Made by a program: the position numbers and the translations under genes. A model generated the notes under the pieces. That model did not search any database. It worked only from the letters and a program-made list of their open reading frames with translations, and was not told the DNA's origin. From Massilia sp. BSC265 (GTDB taxonomy: Bacteria; Pseudomonadota; Gammaproteobacteria; Burkholderiales; Burkholderiaceae_D), in the NCBI RefSeq assembly GCF_000740675.1, contig NZ_JPXI01000024.1, positions 62,001 to 126,000 of the forward strand: DNA of 64,000 nt. The letters are read 5' to 3'. Every line of letters begins with the position of its first letter. The first letter of the stretch is position 1. Positions 35,330-43,090 of this stretch are shown piece by piece.

Positions 35330-36060
35330 GGTGTATCCAGAAAAGCGTGCTGGTGACGGGTTCGTCGCGCGGCATCGGCAAAGCCATCGCGCTGCGTATC
35401 GCGCGCGACGGCTACGGGGTGGTCGTGCACTGCCGTAGCCGGCGCGACGAGGCCGACGCCGTCGCCGCGCAAATCATCGAAGCGGGCGGGGCGGCGCGCG
35501 TGCTCCAGTTCGATATCGGCGAGCGCGAAGCGACGGCCGCCGCCCTCGCGGCCGACATCGAGCAGCACGGCTGCTATTATGGCGTGGTCTGCAACGCCGG
35601 CGTGGCGCGCGATACTGCCTTCCCGGCGATGACGGGCGAGGAATGGGACCAGGTACTGGGCACCAACCTGGACGGCTTCTTCAACGTCCTCAACCCGCTG
35701 GTGATGCCGATGGTCCAGCGCCGCAAGCCGGGCCGCATCGTCACCGTGGCGTCGGTCTCCGGCCTGGTCGGCAACCGCGGGCAGGTGAACTACAGCGCGG
35801 CCAAGGCCGGCATCATCGGCGCCACCAAGGCGCTGGCGCTGGAACTGGCCAAGCGCGACATCACCGTCAACTGCGTTGCGCCCGGCCTGATCGAGACCGA
35901 GATGATCGCCGACGTGCCGATGGAAGAGGCGCTGAAACTGGTGCCGGCGCGCCGCGTCGGCCGTCCGGAAGAAGTGGCGGCGGCGGTCAGCTACCTGATG
36001 TCCGAGGACGCAGGCTACGTCACCCGCCAGGTCCTCTCCGTGAACGGAGGCCTGGCATGA
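35326..36060 (+). CDS. 3-oxoacyl-ACP reductase (FabG-like), aryl polyene locus
   Basis: A 244-residue short-chain reductase with the NADPH motif VTGSSRGIGKAIA, the NAGV motif, catalytic Ser in TVASVSG and YSAAK (Tyr/Lys), and the conserved VNCVAPGLIETEM. It reduces the 3-oxo group after each condensation. It overlaps its neighbours by 4 bp on each side, so ketosynthase, dehydratase, reductase and second ketosynthase form one tightly coupled block. Confidence 0.93.
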   Translation: MRCIQKSVLVTGSSRGIGKAIALRIARDGYGVVVHCRSRRDEADAVAAQIIEAGGAARVLQFDIGEREATAAALAADIEQHGCYYGVVCNAGVARDTAFPAMTGEEWDQVLGTNLDGFFNVLNPLVMPMVQRRKPGRIVTVASVSGLVGNRGQVNYSAAKAGIIGATKALALELAKRDITVNCVAPGLIETEMIADVPMEEALKLVPARRVGRPEEVAAAVSYLMSEDAGYVTRQVLSVNGGLA

Positions 36061-37301
36061 GGGGTAATACGAAACGGCGCGTCGTCGTCACGGGCATGGG
36101 CGGCATCAGCCCGCTCGGCAACGACTGGACCGCCATCCGCGCCCGCCTGGGCGATTACCGCAACGCCGTCGTGCGCATGGACGACTGGTCCAGCTACGAG
36201 GGCCTGAACACCCAGCTCGGTGCGCCGGCCGCGCCTTTCGAGCTCTCAAACCGCTACGACCGCAAGTCCACCCGCAGCATGGGCCGCGTGGCGCTGCTGG
36301 CGACCCGCGCCACCGAGCTGGCCCTGCAGGACGCCGGCCTGCTCGAGCATCCGCTGCTCAAGAGCGGGCAGATGGGCGTGTCCTTCGGCTCCTCGGCCGG
36401 CACCACCAGCGCGATCGGCGATTTCGGCCGCATGATCGAGGAGCGCACCACGCGCGGCATCAACGCGACTACCTACATCAAGATGATGGCCCATACGGCG
36501 CCGGTGAACATCGGCGTGTTCTTCGGCCTGACGGGACGAGTGATCACCACCTCGTCGGCCTGCACCTCGGGCAGTCAGGGCATCGGCTACGCCTTTGAGG
36601 CAATCCAGAGCGGCAAGCAGCTGGCGATGATCGCCGGCGGCGCCGAGGAGCTGTGCGCCACCGAGGCCGCGGTGTTCGACACCCTGTTCGCCACCAGCGT
36701 GCGCAACGACAGCCCGCAGGCTACCCCGTCGCCCTTCGATCGCAAGCGCGACGGCCTGGTGATCGGCGAGGGCGCCGGCTGCCTGATCCTGGAAGAGCGC
36801 GAGCATGCCCTGGCACGCGGCGCCGCCGTCTACGCGGAGCTGGTGGGCTTCGGCACCAATAGCGACGGCAGCCACGTGACCCAGCCGAACTCCGCCACCA
36901 TGGGCCAGGCGATGGCGCTGGCGCTCGACGATGCCGGCCTTGCGCCGGAAGCGATCGGCTACGTCAACGCGCACGGCACTGCAACCCAGCAGGGCGACGT
37001 GGCCGAGACCCGGGCGACGTCCTCTTTGTTCGGCAGCCGCGTGCCGTTCAGCTCCCTCAAGAGCTACATGGGCCATACCCTCGGCGCCTGCGGCGCGCTG
37101 GAAGCCTGGATCAGCATCGAGATGATGCGCGAAGGCTGGTTCGCGCCGACCCTGAACCTGAACGAAGTCGATCCGGAATGCGGATCGCTGGACTACATCC
37201 GCGGCGAAGGGCGCCGGCTCGACTGCGAGTACGTCATGTCGAACAATTTCGCTTTTGGCGGCATCAACACGTCGCTGATTTTCAAACGGCACCGTCCCTG
37301 A
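36057..37301 (+). CDS. Beta-ketoacyl-ACP synthase 2, aryl polyene locus
   Basis: A 414-residue FabF/KAS II-type ketosynthase. Catalytic residues are Cys169 in TSSACTSGSQGI, His306 in VNAHGTATQQGD and His340 in SYMGHTLGACGA. It is full length and distinct from the 33660-34847 KS. In E. coli the second KS of the locus (ApeR) is proposed to act early with the aryl starter or to support the first. ATG 36057 overlaps the reductase stop. Confidence 0.93.
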   Translation: MRGNTKRRVVVTGMGGISPLGNDWTAIRARLGDYRNAVVRMDDWSSYEGLNTQLGAPAAPFELSNRYDRKSTRSMGRVALLATRATELALQDAGLLEHPLLKSGQMGVSFGSSAGTTSAIGDFGRMIEERTTRGINATTYIKMMAHTAPVNIGVFFGLTGRVITTSSACTSGSQGIGYAFEAIQSGKQLAMIAGGAEELCATEAAVFDTLFATSVRNDSPQATPSPFDRKRDGLVIGEGAGCLILEEREHALARGAAVYAELVGFGTNSDGSHVTQPNSATMGQAMALALDDAGLAPEAIGYVNAHGTATQQGDVAETRATSSLFGSRVPFSSLKSYMGHTLGACGALEAWISIEMMREGWFAPTLNLNEVDPECGSLDYIRGEGRRLDCEYVMSNNFAFGGINTSLIFKRHRP

Positions 37302-37312
37302 CAGGAGAAAAC

Positions 37313-37912
37313 ATGAACAAAGACATAAACAAGCAGCGCCGTGTATTGCTGGCCGTCTCGATCGCCGCCGTCCTTCCCTTGATGAGTGCCTGCGCCACCA
37401 GGATCAAGGCCTCGACTTCCCACAATCCGGCGCCGAGCGAGGCCTTCTCGTCCTATGGCCGGATCGTCCTCAAACCGGTGGCGTTCGCGCCGGGCTACAA
37501 GGGCGACCCGGGCGCGCTGGCGAAGATCGCGGGCAACCTCGACAAGAACCTGGGCGCGTCGGTACAGCAGTGGAACCGCGCGCGCGACAACGGCCGCACC
37601 CTGACGATCGAGCCGATCGTCGAGGAGATGTCGTTCAAGAGCAGCACCAAGCGCGTGTTTCTCGGGCCGCTGGCCGGCAGTTCGGGCGTGCTGTTACGCG
37701 TGAGCTTCCGTGACCAGTCGGGCAAGGTCATCGCGACGCCGGAGTTCTTCCAGCGCGCCAGCGCCATGAGCGGCGGCTTCACCCTGGGCGCGCAGGACAA
37801 CCTGATGCTGACCCGCGTCTCGAAGCTGGCCAGCGACTACATCATCGCGAACTACAGCAAGGCGGTCGGCGGACCGACCGGCGCCGACGCCGCCGCGATC
37901 GCCGCGAACTGA
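37313..37912 (+). CDS. Lipoprotein of unknown function (possibly DUF4410-like)
   Basis: A 199-residue lipoprotein with a strong AGGAG ribosome site (37303-37307) 5 bases before the ATG. The signal peptide ends in the lipobox MSAC. The mature part is a mixed alpha/beta sequence with YGRIVLKPVAFAPGYKGD and a Gly/Ala-rich C-terminus. The family is uncertain. It follows the second ketosynthase by 11 bp, so it is probably on the polyene transcript, but it is not a standard aryl-polyene gene that I recognise. Confidence 0.72.
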   Translation: MNKDINKQRRVLLAVSIAAVLPLMSACATRIKASTSHNPAPSEAFSSYGRIVLKPVAFAPGYKGDPGALAKIAGNLDKNLGASVQQWNRARDNGRTLTIEPIVEEMSFKSSTKRVFLGPLAGSSGVLLRVSFRDQSGKVIATPEFFQRASAMSGGFTLGAQDNLMLTRVSKLASDYIIANYSKAVGGPTGADAAAIAAN

Positions 37913-37942
37913 AGGCTTTCAACCACCAAGAGGGATAAGAAA

Positions 37943-38389
37943 ATGAAGAAACTGCTCCTGACGATCGCCGTGAGCGCGGCCGCCATCTCCGCCATCGCCC
38001 CCGCCCAGGCGCGCGACACCAAGCACATGCTGCCGATCGCCAACGCCATGGCCGCCAACGATGCCAAGAACCGCCTCGGGGACACCGTGCAGTTCTACTT
38101 CGGCGACCAGAAGACCCCGCCCATCCTCGAGCGCCTCGGCACGGACAAGACCAGCCAGAAGACCAACTCCTTCGGCAAGTCGGCCGAAACCGCCTGCAAC
38201 TGGGCCTTCCTGTCGGCCATGCTGCGCCTGCAGGAGCGCGCACGCGAACTGGGCGCGAACGCCGTCGTCAACATCGTCAGCAACTACAAGAACGTGGAAC
38301 ATGCGAGCGCGACCGAGTTCGAATGCCACGACGGGGCGATGATGACCGGCGTCGCGCTCAAGGGCGAGTTCGTCAAGATCAAGCAGTAA
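37943..38389 (+). CDS. Exported YbjQ-like small protein
   Basis: A 148-residue protein with a signal peptide (MKKLLLTIAVSAAAISAIAP, then AQA). The mature part contains ARELGANAVVNIVSNYKNVE and EFECHDGAMMTGVALKGEFV, the pattern of small YbjQ-like proteins often mislabelled as excinuclease subunits in databases. Two Cys (ETACNW and FECHDG) could form a periplasmic disulfide. Its role in or beside the polyene locus is unknown; it lies 30 bp after the lipoprotein and 7 bp before the phosphopantetheinyl transferase. Confidence 0.75.
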   Translation: MKKLLLTIAVSAAAISAIAPAQARDTKHMLPIANAMAANDAKNRLGDTVQFYFGDQKTPPILERLGTDKTSQKTNSFGKSAETACNWAFLSAMLRLQERARELGANAVVNIVSNYKNVEHASATEFECHDGAMMTGVALKGEFVKIKQ

Positions 38390-38396
38390 CACCGGC

Positions 38397-39014
38397 ATGG
38401 CGGCAGCGTGCGGCACCCTCGTGTGGCTGACGGAGACGGGTACATTACCGGACGACGCGCTCGCCGCTCACGTGTCCTGGCTGGGCGAGGGCGAACGGCG
38501 GCGCCATACGGGGTTCGTACGCGCCGAGCGGCGCCGCCAGTTCCTGGCCGGACGGGTCCTGCTGCGGCTGGCGCTGGGCCGCTTGCTCGGCGTCGCGCCG
38601 GCCGGGATCCTGCTGCACGAACGGCCGGGCCAGGCGCCTGTGTTGACGTCTCCGACTGCTTCCGCGGTCGGGTTCAGCATCTCGCACACCGGTCCCTGGG
38701 TCGCCTGCGCCGCCAGCACGGAGACGGCGCTCGGGCTCGACATCGAGCGGATCGATCCGCAGCGCGACTTGCTGGCGCTGGCGGAGCAGGCATTCGGGCC
38801 GGACGAGGTCGAGCGCTTGCGCGCCCATGGCACGCAAGAACGTTTGCCTCTTTTCTATCGCATGTGGTGCGAGCAGGAAGCCCGCATCAAGCTCGGCGCG
38901 CCTGTCGGCGCCATGGTCGCTTTCGAACGTGCAGGCTTGTCGGGGGCACTGGCGTGCGCCGCGACGCTGGCGGCGATGCCGGAGATCGAGTTCGTCAGCC
39001 TGGATTCTCCCTGA
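38397..39014 (+). CDS. 4'-phosphopantetheinyl transferase (Sfp type)
   Basis: A 205-residue enzyme that would convert the two apo-ACPs of the locus to holo form using coenzyme A. Motifs are GFSISHTGPWVACAAS (P2-like), LGLDIERIDPQRD with Mg-binding Asp/Glu (P3), and YRMWCEQEARIKL, the counterpart of the family's WxxKEAxxK. The usual Lys of that last motif is Gln here, while the Glu is kept. As the last gene of the ~18-kb locus it completes the pathway. Confidence 0.88.
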   Translation: MAAACGTLVWLTETGTLPDDALAAHVSWLGEGERRRHTGFVRAERRRQFLAGRVLLRLALGRLLGVAPAGILLHERPGQAPVLTSPTASAVGFSISHTGPWVACAASTETALGLDIERIDPQRDLLALAEQAFGPDEVERLRAHGTQERLPLFYRMWCEQEARIKLGAPVGAMVAFERAGLSGALACAATLAAMPEIEFVSLDSP

Positions 39015-39024
39015 CTGCCTGCGC

Positions 39025-39621
39025 TCAGCGCGCCCCCACCAGCTTGTGCACCAGCTCCGACGAGGTCGAGGCCGCAAATTTGCGCATCAGGCTGGCCCGG
39101 TGCATCTCCACCGTACGCGGGCTCAGGTCGGTCTCGCGCGCAATCATCTTGCTGGTCTTGCCTTCGACCAGCAGGGCGGCGATCTCCCGCTCTCTCGGGG
39201 TGAGCTCGGCCGACACCGGCCGCTTCTCGCTCACATCCTCGAAGGTCCAGACGCCCGCACCCAAGGGTTGCGCCGGATCGAGCGCGCGTCCGGTCACGTG
39301 GCACCAGAACAGCTCGCCGTCCGCGCGGCGCATGATGCGCTCGTCCGAATAGCGTCCCTTGGCGTTCATGATCGGCACGATACGGTCGCCGGTGCGCAGG
39401 AACTCGTCCATGGTCGGGTAGAGTACGCTGAAGGACTGGCCGTTCAAGTCCCCCTCGGCGTAGCCGAACATCGCCGCCAGCGCCCGGTTGCAGGACTGGA
39501 TCACGCGGTCGGACGACACGCACATCCCCACCGGCGCATGCTGGAATATCATCTCGTAATCGATGGAAGCGATTGGCGGCGCGGCTGGCTTCACTTGACT
39601 TGGATCGACTGCTCGGCTCAT
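39025..39621 (-). CDS. PAS-LuxR family transcriptional regulator
   Basis: A 198-residue regulator. Residues ~18-130 form a PAS domain (IFQHAPVGMCVSSDRVIQSC, then FWCHVTGRAL) that may bind a small ligand or cofactor. Residues ~138-195 form a LuxR/GerE helix-turn-helix (LTPREREIAALLVEGKTSKM, then LSPRTVEMHRASLMRKF). It lacks a receiver domain. It ends 10 bp from the convergent phosphopantetheinyl transferase and is divergent from scoA, so the CoA transferase operon is the most likely local target; the polyene locus is the alternative. Confidence 0.9.
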   Translation of the reverse strand: MSRAVDPSQVKPAAPPIASIDYEMIFQHAPVGMCVSSDRVIQSCNRALAAMFGYAEGDLNGQSFSVLYPTMDEFLRTGDRIVPIMNAKGRYSDERIMRRADGELFWCHVTGRALDPAQPLGAGVWTFEDVSEKRPVSAELTPREREIAALLVEGKTSKMIARETDLSPRTVEMHRASLMRKFAASTSSELVHKLVGAR

Positions 39622-39649
39622 GGACGGGGCGGCCCGTATTTCTACGGTA

Positions 39650-39678
39650 TTGTTATTCAGTACAGCGTATTTTATGCT
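39650..39678 (+). promoter_or_regulatory. Candidate sigma-70 promoter of the CoA transferase operon
   Basis: TTGTTA at 39650-39655 and TATGCT at 39673-39678 are separated by 17 bases, giving a start point near 39685, about 50 bases before the scoA ATG. Confidence 0.45.
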
Positions 39679-39688
39679 GAGACTCTAC

Positions 39689-39701
39689 TCTGTAGTACAG
39701 A
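39689..39701. promoter_or_regulatory. Palindromic operator candidate before scoA
   Basis: TCTGTAGTACAGA is a perfect 13-bp palindrome with a central G, just past the predicted start point. The half AGTACAG recurs at 39659-39665, inside the -35/-10 spacer. The CTGT...ACAG form suits a LuxR-type dimer, and a LuxR-family gene is divergent from here; binding is inference. Confidence 0.45.
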
Positions 39702-39735
39702 AGAGCTTTTCGCTTAACCTATAAAAGGGACGGGT

Positions 39736-40434
39736 ATGAACAAAGTGTATCCTGATGCGAAGTCGGCGCTCGCCGGCATCGTTGCAGACGGCCAGACCAT
39801 CGCCGTGGGCGGCTTCGGCCTGTGCGGCATTCCGGAAGCGCTGATCGCAGCGCTGCGCGATTCCGGCGTCAAGAACCTGACGGCCATTTCGAACAATGCG
39901 GGCGTGGACGGTTTCGGCCTGGGCCAGCTGCTGGAAACCCGCCAGATCAAGAAGATGATCTCATCCTATGTCGGCGAAAACAAGGAGTTCGCACGCCAGT
40001 TCCTGGCCGGCGAACTCGAACTCGAATTCACCCCGCAGGGCACGCTGGCCGAGAAGCTGCGCGCCGGTGGCGCCGGCATCCCGGCATTCTACACCAAGAC
40101 CGGCTACGGCACCATCGTCGCCGAGGGCAAGGAAACCCGCGAGTTCGACGGCGAGCACTACGTGATGGAGCGTTCGCTGCTGCCCGACGTCTCATTGGTG
40201 AAGGCCTGGAAGGCCGACAAGGCAGGCAATCTTCTGTACCGCAAGACCGCGCGCAACTTCAATCCGAACGTCGCTACCGCCGGCAAGATCTGCATCGTGG
40301 AAGTCGAGGAGCTGGTCGAGATCGGCGAGATCGATCCGGACCAGGTACACACCCCGAGCATCTTCGTGCACCGCATCGTCCACAACCCGACGCCGGAAAA
40401 GCGCATCGAACAGCGCACCGTGCGCGCCAACTAA
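39736..40434 (+). CDS. scoA: Succinyl-CoA:3-ketoacid CoA-transferase subunit A
   Basis: A 232-residue family I CoA-transferase alpha subunit with the N-terminal motif [16 protein letters not shown] (Gly-rich CoA-binding loop), [13 protein letters not shown] and [20 protein letters not shown]. With subunit B it moves CoA from succinyl-CoA to acetoacetate, opening the way to thiolysis during ketone-body or PHB use. An AGGGAC-type ribosome site precedes the ATG. Subunit B follows 20 bp later. Confidence 0.93.
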   Translation: MNKVYPDAKSALAGIVADGQTIAVGGFGLCGIPEALIAALRDSGVKNLTAISNNAGVDGFGLGQLLETRQIKKMISSYVGENKEFARQFLAGELELEFTPQGTLAEKLRAGGAGIPAFYTKTGYGTIVAEGKETREFDGEHYVMERSLLPDVSLVKAWKADKAGNLLYRKTARNFNPNVATAGKICIVEVEELVEIGEIDPDQVHTPSIFVHRIVHNPTPEKRIEQRTVRAN

Positions 40435-40454
40435 AGAATCACCGGAGACAGAAC

Positions 40455-41105
40455 ATGGCTTGGACTCGTGATGAAATGGCCGCGCGCGCGGCGAAGGAAC
40501 TGCAGGACGGTTTCTATGTGAACCTGGGCATCGGCCTGCCGACCCTGATGGCGAACTACGTCCCGAACGATATCGAGGTCTTCCTGCAGTCGGAAAACGG
40601 CTTGCTGGGCATCGGCCCCTTCCCGACGGAAGAGGAGGTCGACGCCGACCTGATCAACGCCGGCAAGCAGACCGTGACGGCGCTGCCCGGCGCCGCCTAC
40701 TTCAGCTCGGCCGATTCCTTCGGCATGATCCGCGGCGGCAAGATCAACCTGGCGATCCTGGGCGCGATGCAGGTGTCCGAGCGCGGCGACCTGGCCAACT
40801 GGATGATTCCGGGCAAAATGGTCAAGGGCATGGGCGGCGCGATGGACCTGGTGGCCGGCGTCAAGCGCGTGGTGGTCGTGATGGAGCACGTCGCCACCGC
40901 CAAGGACGGCACCACTTCGCACAAGATCCTGAAGAAGTGCGACCTGCCGCTGACCGGCGTGGGCGTGGTGGACCGCATCATCACCGACCTGGGCGTCATG
41001 GACGTCCTTGAGACCGGCCTCAAGCTGGTGGAGCTGGCGCCGGGCGTGACCAAGGAGCAGGTGCTGAGCGCGACCGGCTGCGAGCTGGACGTGTCGGCGG
41101 TGTAA
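40455..41105 (+). CDS. scoB: Succinyl-CoA:3-ketoacid CoA-transferase subunit B
   Basis: A 216-residue beta subunit containing the catalytic Glu in [13 protein letters not shown], plus [17 protein letters not shown] at the N-terminus and the Gly-rich [17 protein letters not shown]. It pairs with subunit A upstream. ATG 40455 has a GGAGA ribosome site. Together with bdhA (45765-46559) the window encodes conversion of 3-hydroxybutyrate to acetoacetyl-CoA. Confidence 0.94.
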   Translation: MAWTRDEMAARAAKELQDGFYVNLGIGLPTLMANYVPNDIEVFLQSENGLLGIGPFPTEEEVDADLINAGKQTVTALPGAAYFSSADSFGMIRGGKINLAILGAMQVSERGDLANWMIPGKMVKGMGGAMDLVAGVKRVVVVMEHVATAKDGTTSHKILKKCDLPLTGVGVVDRIITDLGVMDVLETGLKLVELAPGVTKEQVLSATGCELDVSAV

Positions 41106-41110
41106 GGCAA

Positions 41111-41132
41111 ACGGGCGGCTTGCGCCGCCCGT
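41111..41132 (+). terminator. Hairpin after the CoA transferase operon
   Basis: Perfect 9-bp GC stem (41111-41119 with 41124-41132) and a TTGC loop, 5 bases past the scoB stop. No T-tract follows, so it may act as a weak terminator or protect the 3' end. Confidence 0.5.
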
Positions 41133-41267
41133 CGACAGGCAGGCCCGGCCGCGCGAGCGCCCGGGCTTGTTTTCAATCCGGCTTTGGCAAAAAAAACCGC
41201 TGCGACGGCGTCCCGTCCAGCGGCTCCGATCCAGGCCCGCAACCTTGCGGGCCTTCGCCTTGTTTCC

Positions 41268-42524
41268 CTACTCGAGCGTCCAGACGTACTGCACGGCGGT
41301 CCAGGCCTCGACCGGCTTGCCTTTGGAGGTGGCCGGCTTGAAACGGCATTTTGTCAAGGCAGTGTGCGCGGATTCGTCGAGCGCCACATGGCCGGACGAT
41401 TTCGTGACTTTCGAGTCCTTCACCGTGCCGTCCTTGGCAACCAGGAAGCCGAGGGTGACGGTGCCGGTATGCTGCTGCTTGATCGACTCCGCCGGGTACT
41501 CGGGCCTCTTGCAGGTTTCGAAGTTGGCGATGGCCTCGGTATCCTTCGTGGCCGGCTTGGTGGGTGCCGCGTGGGCGAAGCTTGCGGCGCCTATGACCAG
41601 TCCCAGTACGGGTATGGCCGCCTTCCAGTTCAACGCTTGCGTATCGGGACGAACCAGTCGTTTGATGCGTGACATAAGATCTCCTCCGTTGGCCGCCTGG
41701 GCCAGGTGGTGGGTTGAGAACTGGAGTTTTTCCAGTTCGGATAGGGCCAGGGCCAGGCGCCGCGGTTCGCCCAGTTGCCGTGCCGCGAAATCATCGGCGA
41801 TCTGTTCCCGTTCGACGCGGATGCGTCCCGAGATCCACCAGACCGCCGGGTGGTAGAAGAGCAGGGTCTCGACCAGGTTCTGGCCGAGGTTGACGAGGTA
41901 GTCGTGGCGCTTGATGTGGGCCAGTTCGTGGGCCAGCAGCGCTTCCAGCAGGTGGGCGGGCATGCCCGACACCAACGATGCCGGCACCAGCACGACGGGG
42001 CGCCACCAGCCGGCCGTGACCGGGCTGCCGAGCCGTTCCACGACGCGCAGGCGCACCGTACGGCCGACGCCGAACGCTGCCGCCATGTGTTCGATGCGCG
42101 CCTGCCAGGCCGGATCGGCGCGTTCGTGTGCGGCGGCGCGGCCGATCCACAGCAATCCCGCAACCATGCGCAGGGCCATCGCGGCGGCGCACACGGCCCA
42201 GGTGCCCACGATCCAGCCCAACTGGTCGGCGAGCAGGGCGCCCCAGCCCTCGTCGACGGGCGAGTCGGCCACCAGTCCGGCGGCGAACAGCACCATCGCG
42301 TCGCCGCCGGAGCCACTGCCGTCATGCAGGCGCAGCGCGAGTTCAAGGGCAGGCCAGGCCAGGCACAGGAACAGGCCGGTACAGGCGACCAGGTAGCGCG
42401 ACTCGGGCCGCGCGTTGCGCAGCACGGTCAAGAGCACGGCGGTGGCGCAGCCGATCAGGGCTCCCTGCCACAGGAAGTGGACCAGGGTCCAGCCGACGCT
42501 GGCGACGATGTCGGCGGCGCTCAT
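41268..42524 (-). CDS. BlaR1-type M56 membrane metallopeptidase with TonB-like C-terminal domain
   Basis: A 418-residue integral membrane protein. The N-terminal part has about three membrane helices (e.g. ADIVASVGWTLVHFLWQGAL), then the M56 zinc site LLAHELAHIKRHDYLVN (His199, Glu200, His203). A fourth membrane segment (IPVLGLVIGAASFA, ~305) leads to an exported ~90-residue domain like the TonB C-terminus (RPEYPAESIKQQHTGTVTLG, then CRFKPATSKGKPVEAWT). Classical BlaR1 has a penicillin-binding sensor there instead. By analogy the protease would inactivate the BlaI-type repressor encoded just upstream; the start codon overlaps that gene by 4 bp. Confidence 0.88.
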   Translation of the reverse strand: MSAADIVASVGWTLVHFLWQGALIGCATAVLLTVLRNARPESRYLVACTGLFLCLAWPALELALRLHDGSGSGGDAMVLFAAGLVADSPVDEGWGALLADQLGWIVGTWAVCAAAMALRMVAGLLWIGRAAAHERADPAWQARIEHMAAAFGVGRTVRLRVVERLGSPVTAGWWRPVVLVPASLVSGMPAHLLEALLAHELAHIKRHDYLVNLGQNLVETLLFYHPAVWWISGRIRVEREQIADDFAARQLGEPRRLALALSELEKLQFSTHHLAQAANGGDLMSRIKRLVRPDTQALNWKAAIPVLGLVIGAASFAHAAPTKPATKDTEAIANFETCKRPEYPAESIKQQHTGTVTLGFLVAKDGTVKDSKVTKSSGHVALDESAHTALTKCRFKPATSKGKPVEAWTAVQYVWTLE

Positions 42525-42940
42525 TTCTTCGCTCCTGGTTTGTCCTCCGGCTGGTCCGCAGGTTTGTCTTCCTTGAGGAGCTCTTCGATCTCTTCCCGTT
42601 CCTTCCTGGAGATGCCGGTCTTGAGCGCGGCGAGCACCAAGGCCTTGGCCGAACCGGCGAAGGCGCGCTGCATCAGATCCTTCAACAGATTGGTCTCGAC
42701 CGAGTCCTGGGCGTGGGCCGGTGCATAGACGTGCGAGCGTTCGCTTTCGTCGCGCACCAGCAGGCCCTTGCCGTGCATGATCTGCATCAGGCGCAGCACG
42801 GTGGCGTAGGTGACGTCCGGCTTGGTTTTCTGCATTTCCTGGTGCACCTGCTTGGCGGTGCCGGAGGCCATCGGCCACAGGACTTGCAGGAGTTCGAGTT
42901 CGGCCGGAGTCGGCTTGGGGGTATCGGGTTTGCGCGGCAT
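42521..42940 (-). CDS. BlaI/MecI/CopY family transcriptional repressor
   Basis: A 139-residue winged-helix repressor: PTPAELELLQVLWPMASGTA and VTYATVLRLMQIMHGKGLLV form the DNA-binding part, followed by a dimerisation helix and an acidic/Lys-rich C-terminal tail. ATG 42940 has GAGGA 5 bases upstream and is preferred over ATG 42952, which has no ribosome site. It is expected to repress its own operon with the M56 protease by binding the palindrome at 42981-42996, with release after proteolytic cleavage. Confidence 0.9.
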   Translation of the reverse strand: MPRKPDTPKPTPAELELLQVLWPMASGTAKQVHQEMQKTKPDVTYATVLRLMQIMHGKGLLVRDESERSHVYAPAHAQDSVETNLLKDLMQRAFAGSAKALVLAALKTGISRKEREEIEELLKEDKPADQPEDKPGAKK

Positions 42941-42980
42941 GAGCGTCCTCATTGGTTGATGAGGCCTAGAATAGTCTGTC

Positions 42981-42996
42981 TAGACACGAGTGTCTA
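42981..42996. promoter_or_regulatory. Candidate BlaI-type operator
   Basis: TAGACACGAGTGTCTA: 7-bp inverted arms around a 2-bp centre, 41 bases before the repressor start. The GACA/TGTC cores and the position match the style of BlaI/MecI operators (which contain TACA/TGTA). It is the only strong palindrome in the gap to dctA. Confidence 0.72.
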
Positions 42997-43048
42997 CAGT
43001 TTTCTGCGACCGCGCCTGCTTTATGCCGGCAGGGTAGGCGCGAAAAAA

Positions 43049-43070
43049 AACCGCGTCGGGAGACGCGGTT
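43049..43070 (-). terminator. Intrinsic terminator of dctA
   Basis: Perfect 9-bp stem (43049-43057 with 43062-43070) and a GGGA loop, followed on the minus strand by eight T. It lies 20 bases past the dctA stop. Confidence 0.9.
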
Positions 43071-43090
43071 CGGGGTTGGCGCAGCTCGGT

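Noticed and set aside
37943..38389. Excinuclease ATPase subunit, a label such small proteins often carry
   Set aside because: The protein is 148 residues, has a signal peptide and no ATP-binding motif; that label is inconsistent with the sequence.
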